Source of the DNA: Palsa-1392 sp036493915
Lineage (GTDB): Bacteria; Verrucomicrobiota; Verrucomicrobiia; Chthoniobacterales; UBA10450
Direction: 5' to 3'
Length of the DNA stretch: 47,723 nt
NCBI GenBank assembly: GCA_036493915.1
Contig: DASXPA010000100.1
Location: forward strand, 1-47,723
Positions 8,449 through 16,224 of the stretch are shown in pieces. Every line of letters starts with the position of its first letter. The first letter of the stretch is position 1. The position numbers and the translations under genes are program-made. The notes under the pieces are model-generated. The model saw only the letters and a list, made by a program, of their open reading frames with translations. It searched no databases and had not been told where the DNA came from.

Positions 8449-10668
8449 ATGCTTAACTTCACGATGCACCTTTTGCCTTCCTCGCTCCTCCTCGTTCTCT
8501 TCACCCCCGCGCTAGCCCTCGCCGCGCCCGCCGCAAGCAACTCGCCAGCGCCATCGCCGAGCGCCAGCCCGATGACGGAAAACCCGCTGTTTCAGGAAAG
8601 TTCATTAGACTTCCATTACCCGCCCTTCGACAAAATCCGCGACGAGGACTATGCCCCGGCCTTTGAAAAAGGGATGGCGGAGCAGCTGAAGGAGATCGAG
8701 CCGATCGCCGACAATCCGGAGAAGGCGACCTTTGAAAACACCATCGTCGCAATGGAGAAAGCCGGGCAGCTGCTCGAGCGCGTTGACCGCATCTTTTCCA
8801 ATCTCGCCGGCGCCAACACCAATCCGGCGCTGCTCCAGATCGAGAAGGAGATGGCGCCGAAACTCGCTGCACAACGTGACGCGATTTTTCTCAACGGCCC
8901 GCTCTTCAAACGCATCGAGACGATTTACAATCAGCGTGATCAACTCGGGCTCGATCCGGAATCGAAATATCTCGTCGAGCGCTATTACAAAGACTTTGTG
9001 CGCGCCGGCGCGAAGCTCTCCAACGCCGATAAAACGAAGCTGAAAAAGATGAACTCGGAGCTGGCCGAGCTGCAGACGCAGTTCGCGCAGAACGTTCTCA
9101 AGGAGAAAAACGCCGAAGGCATCGTGGTCGATGATCGGAGCAAGCTCGCTGGCCTTTCCGATAATGAAATCGCCGCCGCTGCCGCCGCCGCGAAAGCGGA
9201 TAAGAAAGAGGGCGAATGGCTTTTCCCGCTCCAGAACACGACGCAGCAACCGGCGCTCACCGGCTTGAAAGATCGGGCCCTCCGCAAGCACATCATGGAC
9301 GTCTCGCTCGCGCGCAACAGTCACGGCGACGAGTGGGATAACCGCCAGGTCGTTCTCAAGATGGTGAAGCTGCGCGCGGAACGCGCCGTCCTTCTCGGCT
9401 ATCCGAATCACGCCGCTTATCAGCTCGCCGACCAGACCGCGAAGAACGTCAGCACGGTGAACAAGTTGCTCGCCGAACTCGCGCCGCCCGCGGTCGCCAA
9501 TGCGAAAAAAGAGGCCGCCGACATGCAGAAGCTGATCGACAAAGAGCACGGCGGATTCCAACTCGCCTCATGGGATTGGGCCTACTACTCCGAGCAGGTG
9601 CGGCAGGCGCGCTACGCGTTCGACGAGGCGGAAATCAAACCGTATTTCGAGATCAATCACGTCCTCACCGACGGCGTCTTCTACGCGGCGAATCAGCTCT
9701 ATGGCATCACCTTTAAAGAACGCCACGATCTCCCGGTCTATCAGCCCGACGTGCGCACCTTCGAGGTTTACGACAAGGACGGGACGCCGCTCGCCATCTT
9801 TATCGCCGATTATTACGCGCGCCCCTCGAAGCGCGGTGGCGCCTGGATGAACGAATACGTCGGGCAAAGCGAATTGTTAGGCACGAAGCCCGTCATCGCC
9901 AACCATCTCAACATCCCGAAGCCGGAGAAAGGTCAACCAACGCTGCTGACTTACGACGAAGTCACAACCATGTTTCATGAGTTCGGGCACGCGCTGCACG
10001 GCATGTTTTCGCATGTGAAATATCCGCGCTTCAGTGGGACGAGCGTGCCGCGCGACTTCGTCGAATATCCCTCGCAGGTGAACGAAATGTGGGCGAGCTG
10101 GCCGCAGGTCCTGCAGCACTACGCGAAGCATTACAAGACCGGCAAGCCGATGCCGAAGGAGCTGCTCGATAAGGTCCTCGCCGCGCAAAAATTCAACCAA
10201 GGCTTCAAGACGACAGAATATCTCGCCGCCAGTCTGCTCGACCAAGCCTGGCATCAACTCTCGCCCGACCAGGTGCCTACCGACGTCCTCCCGTTCGAAG
10301 CCGCCGCGCTGAAAAAGGCCGGCGTCGATTTCGCGCCGGTCCCGCCGCGTTATCGGACGACTTATTTCTCGCACGCCTTCGCCGGCGGCTACAGCGCCGG
10401 TTACTACAGCTACATCTGGGCGGAGGAACTCGATGCCGACAGCGTCGAATGGTTCAAGCAACATGGGGGACTAAAGCGCGAAAACGGCGACCATTTCCGT
10501 GATACCCTCTTGTCGCGTGGCGGAAGCAAAGACGCGATGCAACTCTTCCATGATTTCACCGGGCGCGACCCATGGATCGAGCCGCTCCTGAAACGCCGCG
10601 GCCTCGACGGCGCCGTCCCGCCGAAAGCGACGAACGAAGCGCCGCCGCCAGCCACATCGCCGTTGTAG
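8449..10668 (+). CDS. M3-family metallopeptidase (oligopeptidase A / Dcp-like)
   Basis: The frame is open from 8266, but ATG 8449 puts a signal peptide first (MLNFTMHLLPSSLLLVLF...LAAP), giving 739 residues; the upstream extension looks non-coding, and ATG 8464 is an alternative start. The gluzincin motif HEFGH is at residues 510-514, followed by the conserved FVEYPSQ region that carries the third zinc ligand Glu, and the C-terminal FAGGYSAGYYSYIWAEELD block is typical of M3A peptidases. These are zinc oligopeptidases or dipeptidyl carboxypeptidases; with a signal peptide it should act in the periplasm on short peptides. The TAG stop is supplied by a dispersed GTTGTAGCCGGGG repeat. The start lies just after a GCCTAACGA copy (8438). 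Confidence 0.9.
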   Translation: MLNFTMHLLPSSLLLVLFTPALALAAPAASNSPAPSPSASPMTENPLFQESSLDFHYPPFDKIRDEDYAPAFEKGMAEQLKEIEPIADNPEKATFENTIVAMEKAGQLLERVDRIFSNLAGANTNPALLQIEKEMAPKLAAQRDAIFLNGPLFKRIETIYNQRDQLGLDPESKYLVERYYKDFVRAGAKLSNADKTKLKKMNSELAELQTQFAQNVLKEKNAEGIVVDDRSKLAGLSDNEIAAAAAAAKADKKEGEWLFPLQNTTQQPALTGLKDRALRKHIMDVSLARNSHGDEWDNRQVVLKMVKLRAERAVLLGYPNHAAYQLADQTAKNVSTVNKLLAELAPPAVANAKKEAADMQKLIDKEHGGFQLASWDWAYYSEQVRQARYAFDEAEIKPYFEINHVLTDGVFYAANQLYGITFKERHDLPVYQPDVRTFEVYDKDGTPLAIFIADYYARPSKRGGAWMNEYVGQSELLGTKPVIANHLNIPKPEKGQPTLLTYDEVTTMFHEFGHALHGMFSHVKYPRFSGTSVPRDFVEYPSQVNEMWASWPQVLQHYAKHYKTGKPMPKELLDKVLAAQKFNQGFKTTEYLAASLLDQAWHQLSPDQVPTDVLPFEAAALKKAGVDFAPVPPRYRTTYFSHAFAGGYSAGYYSYIWAEELDADSVEWFKQHGGLKRENGDHFRDTLLSRGGSKDAMQLFHDFTGRDPWIEPLLKRRGLDGAVPPKATNEAPPPATSPL

Positions 10669-10735
10669 CCGGGGCGTTGCCCCGTCAAGAGAAGTATCAT
10701 AACGGCGAAGCGCGCCAGCGCCCCCGGGGCTATAC
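10662..10735. repeat. GTTGTAGCCGGGG inverted-repeat element, copy 1
   Basis: Left arm GTTGTAGCCGGGGCG (10662-10676) and right arm CGCCCCCGGGGCTATAC (10719-10735) are imperfect inverted copies. The TAG inside the left arm is the stop codon of the M3 peptidase. The same arm sequence recurs between menA and the aromatic amino acid hydroxylase gene (31786-31867). It may act as a transcription terminator or be a mobile non-coding repeat. Confidence 0.6.
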
Positions 10736-10768
10736 CTCAGTCACGAGAAATCTTGTTGCAGGAAGCTA

Positions 10769-10787
10769 AACTTTGCGCTACAAAGCT
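10769..10787. promoter_or_regulatory. Operator-like palindrome, site 1
   Basis: AACTTTG-CGCTA-CAAAGCT: two 7-nt arms with a 5-nt centre, ending 4 bp before the ATG of the membrane protein gene. It matches the palindrome at 11771-11791 in 13 of 14 arm positions with identical spacing. A binding site for the winged-helix regulator encoded at 11461 is the simplest reading (inference). Its position across the translation start suggests repression. Confidence 0.6.
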
Positions 10788-10791
10788 TGTC

Positions 10792-11457
10792 ATGGACGAT
10801 CGTTCTCGAGCCGCCGAAGATTTGCGCGTGATTCGTTCCCTGATGGAACGCGCCACGATTTATCGAGCAATTTCCGCTCCGACCGCCCTTGTTGGTGGCC
10901 TGCTTGCAGTCGCGACCGCGACGGCGCTTTGCTTCTTCGCCCGCTCGCGCCCGGTCGAAACCACCGAGCGCGATTGCCAGCTCTTCGCCGCGGTCTGGAT
11001 CGCCATTCTGGTCGTCGTCCTTGCGGTCAATGCTTTCTTCGTTAGGCGCGAGGCGCGCCGCAACGGCCGGCCGTTCGTCTCCGCGGGAGCCAGGCTCGCC
11101 ATCCGCGCCATCGTCCCCTGCCTCGTCGTTCCCGCGGTCGCGACGATTTGGTTCTTCCAAAATGCCGATCCGATTGATGAGACGGTGCTGGTCGCAATTT
11201 GGGTCGCCTTCTACGGGCTTTCCCTTCTCGCGACCGCACTCTTTGCGCCACGAAGCCTCGCCTTTCTTGGCTGGGCATTTCTCCTTAGCAGCCTACTCAT
11301 TACCTTTTGGCCGAAACCACTCGGCTCGGCCGCCTTCGACCTCTTCCCGAGCCTCGCCATGGGCGCGACTTTCGGGCTTTTTCATCTCATCTACGCGGCC
11401 TCTATCTGGTCGACGCGCCGGCCGCTCTCAGCGCCCGAGCCTTTCGCGAGCGAATGA
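10792..11457 (+). CDS. Integral membrane protein, partner of winged-helix regulator
   Basis: 221 residues from ATG 10792. The frame is open slightly further upstream, but that part overlaps the operator and has no good start. A charged cytoplasmic N-terminus (MDDRSRAAEDLRVIRSLMERAT) precedes about six hydrophobic helices. I do not recognise a named family. Its gene sits 3 bp ahead of the small winged-helix regulator, and pairs of a multi-helix membrane protein with an HTH protein of this size are common. A job in sensing or envelope homeostasis is only a guess. A TCGTTAGGC copy (11039) falls in a loop as FVRR codons using AGG. Confidence 0.65.
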   Translation: MDDRSRAAEDLRVIRSLMERATIYRAISAPTALVGGLLAVATATALCFFARSRPVETTERDCQLFAAVWIAILVVVLAVNAFFVRREARRNGRPFVSAGARLAIRAIVPCLVVPAVATIWFFQNADPIDETVLVAIWVAFYGLSLLATALFAPRSLAFLGWAFLLSSLLITFWPKPLGSAAFDLFPSLAMGATFGLFHLIYAASIWSTRRPLSAPEPFASE

Positions 11458-11460
11458 ACG

Positions 11461-11757
11461 ATGCCGGACTTCGAGAAGCTCGACAAGGCGATCCACGAGA
11501 AAGGACGGCTCGCCATCATGACTCTGCTCGCCGGCCGGGTGAGCTGGACCTTTCAGGACCTGAAAGGAGAACTGAAAATGAGTGACGGCAACCTCATCAC
11601 GCACCTGCGCACTTTACACAAGCTGGGTTTTGTTGCCGTGACCAAGGAAGTCCTTGATCGTCCGCAAACAAGTTATGCCCTAACGAACAAAGGCCGAACC
11701 GCCTTCCGCAAGTATATCGACGTTCTGGAGCAGATCGTGAAAGCCGGGAAGCCGTGA
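11461..11757 (+). CDS. Small winged-helix transcriptional regulator (HTH_34-type, MarR/ArsR-like)
   Basis: 98 residues forming a single winged-helix domain: helix 1 KLDKAIHEKGRLAIMTLL, the recognition region SDGNLITHLRTLHKLG (about residues 41-56), and the wing FVAVTKEVLDRPQTSYALTNKG, then a C-terminal dimerisation helix. Such stand-alone domains bind palindromic operators as dimers. It is cotranscribed with the membrane protein upstream (3-bp gap). Near-identical palindromes lie before that operon (10769) and after this gene, just ahead of ispH (11771), so autoregulation plus control of ispH is a reasonable inference. No ligand-binding domain is visible. Confidence 0.85.
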   Translation: MPDFEKLDKAIHEKGRLAIMTLLAGRVSWTFQDLKGELKMSDGNLITHLRTLHKLGFVAVTKEVLDRPQTSYALTNKGRTAFRKYIDVLEQIVKAGKP

Positions 11758-11770
11758 TTTTTTTGCCTTG

Positions 11771-11791
11771 TAGCTTTGTGACACAAAGCTA
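11771..11791. promoter_or_regulatory. Operator-like perfect palindrome, site 2
   Basis: A perfect 21-bp palindrome: arm TAGCTTTGTG, centre A, and the exact reverse complement of the arm. It sits 14 bp after the regulator stop and 14 bp before the ispH start. The core AGCTTTG-N5-CAAAGCT is shared with site 1 at 10769. It could instead be a weak hairpin, but the lack of a T-run and the second copy with the same spacing favour a protein-binding site. Confidence 0.65.
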
Positions 11792-11805
11792 ATGCCTCAC
11801 ATTTT

Positions 11806-12668
11806 ATGAAAATCATCCTCGCCGATCATTCGGTATCTGCTTCGGCGTCCGCGACGCCATCGCCCAGGCTGAAAAATTGGCCGCCACGGCTCCGCTTACC
11901 ATCCTCGGCGAACTCGTGCATAACCCGATCGTACGCGAGCGCCTTCAGGCGCAGGGCGCGCGAGAAGCCTCGCTCGACATCGCTTCGGCCGAGGTTTTGG
12001 CCACCACGGTCATGATCACCGCCCACGGCGCTTCCGACGCAAAACGCCGCCAATGGCAGCAGAGTGGTTTTCAAATTGCCGACGGCACTTGTCCGCTCGT
12101 CCGGCATGCGCACGCGCAGTTGCGTGCCCTCGTCGCGGCCGGTTACACTCCCGTTGTCATCGGTCAGGCCGGTCACGTCGAAGTGCGCGGACTCATGGAA
12201 GATTTTCCCGGCGCGAATGTGATCAACACGCGCGGCGACATCGCGCTGCTGCCGGTCGCCGTGCGTTACGGCGTCATCTCGCAAACGACGCAGCCGATCG
12301 ACCGCGTGCGCGAGCTCGTCGCCGAACTTCGGCATGCGCGTCGGCAGGCAGAAGTGCGTTTCGTCGACACGGTGTGCAAGCCGACGAAGGATCGGCAGTC
12401 AGCGCTCCAGCGTCTCATTGTCCAGGTTCAAGTGGTTGTCATGGTCGGTGGCCGCGCCAGCAATAATACGCGGCAGCTCGTCGCAACCTGCCGCGCCGCG
12501 CGAAAACCTGCGCTTCACATCGAGCGCGCAGCGGAGCTGGTCGCTGAAGATTTTTCCGATGTCGAAAGCGTTGGCGTCACCGCCGGAACTTCGACTCTGC
12601 ACCAGACAGTCGATGCCGTCGTCGAGCGCCTTCGGCAAATCTCAAATCGCTCATTCCAAAACCACTAA
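11806..12668 (+). CDS. ispH: 4-hydroxy-3-methylbut-2-enyl diphosphate reductase (IspH/LytB), apparent frameshift near the start
   Basis: IspH reduces HMBPP to IPP and DMAPP in the last step of the MEP isoprenoid pathway, using a [4Fe-4S] cluster. The N-terminus MKIILADHS begins at ATG 11806, but the frame is then lost. Adding one G at about 11833 restores S-G-I-C-F-G-V-R-D-A, with the cluster ligand at Cys12, and joins it to the long frame that runs to TAA 12668. Downstream landmarks are present: GELVHNP, AHG, DGTCPLV (second Cys), GHVEVRG, SQTT, DTVCKPTKDRQ (third Cys), GGRASNNTRQL and VGVTAGTST. Either the GG at 11832-11833 is a sequencing or assembly error in a GGG run, or the gene is truly broken. 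The MEP route is essential, so an error or another copy elsewhere is more likely. It may be controlled through the palindrome 14 bp upstream. Confidence 0.85.
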
Positions 12669-12688
12669 CAGCCAAAGTCAGAAGGATT

Positions 12689-12994
12689 ATGAAATCCACG
12701 GCCAACCTCTCAAACATGCTCAAGCGCCCAAGCGCGTTTCTGCCGCTGGCGATGTCCCTCGCCGCTCTCGCGCTTGTTCTTACCCATATCATCTTTTTTG
12801 GCGTTGCCCGCGAAGCCGATGAAGGAACCGTTGCACACCTCTGGCAGCTCCTGATGGCTGGGCAGGTGCCGGTCGTAGGGTTCTTCGCCTTCAAATGGCT
12901 ACCGCGGGCCCCGCGGCCGGGATTGACCATCATGGCTCTGCAGGTAGTTGCCATCCTCGCGGCCATGGCGCCTGTCTACGTGTTCAATCTTTAG
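12689..12994 (+). CDS. Small three-helix membrane protein
   Basis: 101 residues with three hydrophobic segments at about 16-38, 54-70 and 79-99, short polar loops and a basic N-terminus (MKSTANLSNMLKRP). I do not recognise the family. It starts 20 bp after the ispH stop on the same strand and is likely cotranscribed. No catalytic motif is visible. The regular hydrophobic pattern and the clean fit between neighbours support it as a real gene. Confidence 0.6.
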   Translation: MKSTANLSNMLKRPSAFLPLAMSLAALALVLTHIIFFGVAREADEGTVAHLWQLLMAGQVPVVGFFAFKWLPRAPRPGLTIMALQVVAILAAMAPVYVFNL

Positions 12995-13096
12995 CCGCAG
13001 CGCGCGCGCGGGTGACGCATGCATCGGCTTTCGCGACCGATTAACGCGCGCCGGCATTCACCGAAATGCCGATACCAACCTTCAAGAGTGAAATCC

Positions 13097-13702
13097 TTAA
13101 AACGAGAGCCAGACCGCCACGGTCGTGACCGAATGCGGAGCGAAGCGCCACTGGCGAAAAGTCCGCTCGCAGGATTGATCGAAGGGAAGAACCCGGGAGT
13201 TATGAAGGACCTTCACATCCGTTACGCGCCCCGTCGCCGGGTCGATCTTCATCTCATAGCGGCCGGCCGAATGCAGGCCGTAAAACCAGACGGAAAAAGG
13301 AACGGTCGGCGCGGGAGCGTAAGTTGCGTGCTTGCGTGCCGCGCGCAGTTCGTCTTCGACATGCCCGCTCATGTGAAAGCTCAGCGGAACGTTAAACGCC
13401 TCACGAGTATGCGGCTTCAATCGCCACCGGCGTAGCGCCGAGATGGCGGCATCATCGAGCAGCTTGTAGCCCGTGCTTTGCGCAATCGTGACTTTGCTCA
13501 CCCGGCCGGTTTCCGTATCGACGCGGACGGTGAACTTCCCGTCGCCTTCCTCATGGGTAGCGCGAGCCACGTCCGGATAAACAGGCCGCGGTGTGGAAAG
13601 GAAGTCTCCCGTTCGTTCAAGCCTCGCTTTGTCGTCGGCATGCAGCAAAGGCGTGACAGCAAGAAGCCCGAGCAGAGAAAGCCGCGCTGAGAGGAACCAC
13701 AC
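13097..13702 (-). CDS. Exported protein with two TonB C-terminal-like domains
   Basis: The frame runs further upstream, but GTG 13702 gives a proper signal peptide (VWFLSARLSLLGLLAVTPLLHA) and 201 residues, so I place the start there. The mature part contains two related modules. The first, PVYPDVARATHEEGDGKFTVRVD...VTIAQSTG...ALRRWRLKP, is a clear TonB_C motif (YP..A....G.....V....G.V....V..S.G...D.AA..A...W...P). The second, YEMKIDPATGRVTDVKVLHNS...RTFRQWRFAP, is a degenerate copy. Unlike a true TonB there is no membrane anchor followed by a Pro-rich linker, so energy transduction is doubtful; a soluble periplasmic role is more likely. It is divergent from the L,D-transpeptidase gene, 90 bp away. 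Confidence 0.7.
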   Translation of the reverse strand: MWFLSARLSLLGLLAVTPLLHADDKARLERTGDFLSTPRPVYPDVARATHEEGDGKFTVRVDTETGRVSKVTIAQSTGYKLLDDAAISALRRWRLKPHTREAFNVPLSFHMSGHVEDELRAARKHATYAPAPTVPFSVWFYGLHSAGRYEMKIDPATGRVTDVKVLHNSRVLPFDQSCERTFRQWRFAPHSVTTVAVWLSF

Positions 13703-13792
13703 GGCTGACGGTTTACCGAGCGGATTGTACGATGTCAAGGTAGGGCTAGGTCCATTTGCACGAATGGCTCGTGCGGCCGATAGCTTTCGCTC

Positions 13793-14893
13793 ATGAAAAT
13801 CGGCGCTCTTAGTCTGCTTGTGTTCGTCGCGCTGATCCTCCCGGCGCATGCGCAATGGTGGCGCCGCCGCACGCCCACTCCCACGCCAACCCCGATCCCG
13901 ACCCTCACGCCGCCGCCCACACCGACCCCAGTGCCCACTCCCAAACTCCCGCCGCGCGAGCTCGTGGCGCTCCCCGTTTACGATCAGGAGACAAGCGTGC
14001 GCCTGCAGATTTTCCTCGATAACAACGAATTCGGCCCGGGAAAAATCGATGGGAAAATGGGCGAGTTTTTTGGCAAGGCGCTCGTTGCTTACAAAAAGGC
14101 GCATGATCTGCCGCCGACCGGCGCGGTTGACGAGCAGTTGCTCGCGCAAGTGCCGCAGCCTTACACGACCTACACGATCCGGCCGGAGGACGAACAGTTT
14201 GTCGGTGAGACGGCTTCAAAACCGTCCGAGCAGGCGAAATTGAAGGCGATGAAATACGGCTCGCTCCTTGAGTTTGTCGCCGAGCGTTATCACGCGGCGG
14301 AAGATTTTTTGCGCGAGCTCAATCCCGGGATGGACCTCGAGCAGCTCAAGGTCGGCGATATCGTTGCTGTGCCTAACGTTGAGCCATTCGAGATCGAAAA
14401 ACTGAGCGAGCATTTCATTCCGGCGAATCCCGCCTTGGCCACGCGCGAAATTTACATCGACACGCGCGAGCGCTTCCTCGAGGTGCACGAGGGCGACAAA
14501 TTGGTTGCGGAATTTCCCATCACGCCCGGATCAAAAACGCTGCCCGCGCCCCTCGGCGTCTGGAAGATTCTTGGCATCGCGACGATGCCGTGGTTCCGCC
14601 ACGATGAGGGCGTCCTCATGCACGGCGTGCGCACGAACGATTTCTACAACATCCCGCCCGGACCTAACAATCCCGTCGGCATTCTCTGGATGGGCCTGAA
14701 CAAGCCGGGCATCGGCATTCACGGGACGAACAAGCCGGAGACGATCGGGCGCGCCGGGAGCCACGGCTGCATCCGGATGGCGAACTGGGACGCGGTCCGG
14801 ATCAAGGACCTGGTCAGCGTCGGGAACAAGGTAACGATCACGATGGGCGTGCCCTTCAGACCGACAACGGTCGCGAGCGGCTCGCCTCGTTAG
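13793..14893 (+). CDS. L,D-transpeptidase (YkuD/ErfK family) with peptidoglycan-binding and LysM-like modules
   Basis: 366 residues. Signal peptide at 1-20 (MKIGALSLLVFVALILPAHA), then a Thr/Pro repeat linker at about 26-50, a PG_binding_1-like domain (VRLQIFLDNNEFGPGKIDGKMG), a LysM-like segment (YGSLLEFVAERY ... LKVGDIVAVPN) and the YkuD catalytic domain. The active-site signature SHGCIRM has catalytic Cys326 and His324, with GIHGTNKPETIG before it. These enzymes make 3-3 cross-links in peptidoglycan or attach proteins to it, in the periplasm. The stop codon TAG (14891-14893) lies inside a TCGTTAGGC nonamer. Confidence 0.92.
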   Translation: MKIGALSLLVFVALILPAHAQWWRRRTPTPTPTPIPTLTPPPTPTPVPTPKLPPRELVALPVYDQETSVRLQIFLDNNEFGPGKIDGKMGEFFGKALVAYKKAHDLPPTGAVDEQLLAQVPQPYTTYTIRPEDEQFVGETASKPSEQAKLKAMKYGSLLEFVAERYHAAEDFLRELNPGMDLEQLKVGDIVAVPNVEPFEIEKLSEHFIPANPALATREIYIDTRERFLEVHEGDKLVAEFPITPGSKTLPAPLGVWKILGIATMPWFRHDEGVLMHGVRTNDFYNIPPGPNNPVGILWMGLNKPGIGIHGTNKPETIGRAGSHGCIRMANWDAVRIKDLVSVGNKVTITMGVPFRPTTVASGSPR

Positions 14894-14906
14894 GCGACGT
14901 CAATCA

Positions 14907-15293
14907 CTACCACACCACCCGCACGTCGTATTTCCGAAAGTATTTGTCCGACGTCAGAATCGCCAACCGCTCAACCTGCGCCTGCGCGATGAGCATGCGG
15001 TCGAAAGGATCGCGGTGGTGTCGAGGCAGGAGGACAACCTGCTCACAGTGTGCGCGCGTGATTCCAAGATCGGAGATTCGATTCTGGCGCAAGCCGTGCT
15101 GGAAGGTCTCCGTTTCTCGATCATCCCATTGCACTTTCCTGACTCCGCGCTTGACCGCGATTTCCCAATAGCTGGCCAGACTGAGAAAAAGTTCGTCGGC
15201 TTCGCGAAAGCTCTTTTTTGCCGCCGGGGTCAAGAGTGCTTCCCGGCCAGTGGCCAGCCAGATGATGATCTGAGTGTCGATCAACACTCTCAC
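14907..15293 (-). CDS. vapC: VapC-type PIN-domain toxin
   Basis: 128 residues, the whole length being a PIN ribonuclease domain. Acidic metal-binding positions are visible: Asp6 in RVLIDTQ, Glu44 in SYWEIAVK, Asp95/Asp98 in HHRDPFDRML, and Asp116 in LTSDKYF. VapC toxins cut tRNA or rRNA when freed from the antitoxin. The start overlaps the antitoxin stop by 4 bp, so the two are translationally coupled. RNA target unknown. Confidence 0.9.
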   Translation of the reverse strand: MRVLIDTQIIIWLATGREALLTPAAKKSFREADELFLSLASYWEIAVKRGVRKVQWDDRETETFQHGLRQNRISDLGITRAHCEQVVLLPRHHRDPFDRMLIAQAQVERLAILTSDKYFRKYDVRVVW

Positions 15294-15568
15294 TTATTCT
15301 TCTTCTTTTGCGCGCGACGCTGGGCGATCTCCCCGGGCGTATACATATATTCTTCAAACTCCTCCGGCTCGGCATCGAAATCAGGGGCCATGTAAGTAAC
15401 CAAACCTTTCGCCCAACCGAGCTGTCGCTTCGTCTCCGCTGGCGGAATGACTTGCAAGCGCACGAGCGGCTTGTCCCGCTTGGCGATGATGACCTCTTCG
15501 CCATCGAGCGCTTTGCGGATGAGTTTGGACAAATGCGTTTTCGCCTCGTGAATCGTCGCCTGCGTCAT
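15290..15568 (-). CDS. Phd/YefM-type antitoxin
   Basis: 92 residues. The N-terminal half, MTQATIHEAKTHLSKLI then EEVIIAKRDKPLVRL, is the Phd/YefM DNA-binding fold. The C-terminal half is acidic (FDAEPEEFEEYM), as in the toxin-neutralising tail, and ends in a basic KKKNK. It precedes vapC with a 4-bp overlap. The tandem palindromic site just upstream (15579-15602) is the probable autoregulatory operator. Confidence 0.88.
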   Translation of the reverse strand: MTQATIHEAKTHLSKLIRKALDGEEVIIAKRDKPLVRLQVIPPAETKRQLGWAKGLVTYMAPDFDAEPEEFEEYMYTPGEIAQRRAQKKKNK

Positions 15569-15578
15569 GCTCGCGAAG

Positions 15579-15602
15579 TTAGCTAAGTGACTTAGCTAAG
15601 TC
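15579..15602. promoter_or_regulatory. Tandem operator-like palindromes upstream of the toxin-antitoxin pair
   Basis: TTAGCTAAGT occurs twice, at 15579-15588 and 15592-15601, 13 bp apart, and GACTTAGCTAAGTC at 15589-15602 is a perfect 14-bp palindrome. It begins 10 bp upstream of the antitoxin start codon and reaches the 3' end of the methyltransferase gene. Cooperative binding by the antitoxin-toxin complex is the usual arrangement (inference). Confidence 0.65.
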
Positions 15603-16224
15603 AACGATGACGCCAGAGCTGCGACCGAATCATTCCATTAGGCGCGCCGCTCTCCTTTTCCAGAATGAAACCATGCGCCGCGAGGAACGGCGCGTAATCG
15701 ACGAGACGGCGCGCTTCCAAACCGGCAACGCTGCGAAAGAAGAGATACATCGTCGCGATGAGCAGCCGCCCAAACGCCCGACGCAATCCGCGCACGGGTT
15801 TTTGGAAATCGGCGACCAGCCAAATCGCGTTTGACATCGCCGCCGCTGAAAGCTTTTCCACGACCTCGCGCAATTGTCTTTCCTCGAAGCAATCGAGAAG
15901 GAAATGCGTCACGACGAGATCGTAACGCGCAGCTGGGAAGGCCGCCTCCCGGATGTCGGCTTGGATGAACTGCGTGTAGCGATCGCCCACCCGAGCCCGC
16001 GCCAATTCGAGCATTTCCTCGCTCGCGTCGATGCATTCCACCAGCAGCTCCGGTTGTGCGTCCCGCAATTGTTCGAGAAAACGCCCATCGCCTTCGCCAA
16101 CGATGAGGGCTCGGCGGAAGGGCGGAAGTTGCCTAACGAATACGCAACGCGCGGCCTGCAGGCGGTCGCCAAAAACAAGGGTTTCGAGCCGGCGATAATA
16201 CGGCGCGACGCGATCAAAATTCAC
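15601..16224 (-). CDS. Class I SAM-dependent methyltransferase
   Basis: 207 residues. Rossmann motif I is ALIVGEGDGRFLEQL (about 39-53), the acidic residue after strand 2 is in VECIDASEEML, and the motif II region reads IQADIREAAFPAARYDLVVTHFLLDC. This is a UbiE/Coq5-like small-molecule methyltransferase layout. Its start overlaps the stop of the prenyltransferase-like gene by 4 bp (16221-16224), so the two are coupled and may act on the same lipid or quinone. Substrate cannot be told from sequence. A copy of GCCTAACGA (16131) lies near the 5' end. Confidence 0.78.
   Translation of the reverse strand: MNFDRVAPYYRRLETLVFGDRLQAARCVFVRQLPPFRRALIVGEGDGRFLEQLRDAQPELLVECIDASEEMLELARARVGDRYTQFIQADIREAAFPAARYDLVVTHFLLDCFEERQLREVVEKLSAAAMSNAIWLVADFQKPVRGLRRAFGRLLIATMYLFFRSVAGLEARRLVDYAPFLAAHGFILEKESGAPNGMIRSQLWRHR

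Noticed and set aside
11806..11880. Programmed frameshifting in ispH
   Set aside because: No slippery heptamer or downstream stimulatory structure is evident at 11833; a base-call error or mutation is simpler.
13703..14149. Upstream extension of the TonB_C-like gene to 14149
   Set aside because: It overlaps the L,D-transpeptidase gene on the other strand and lacks protein-like sequence; GTG 13702 with a signal peptide is better.
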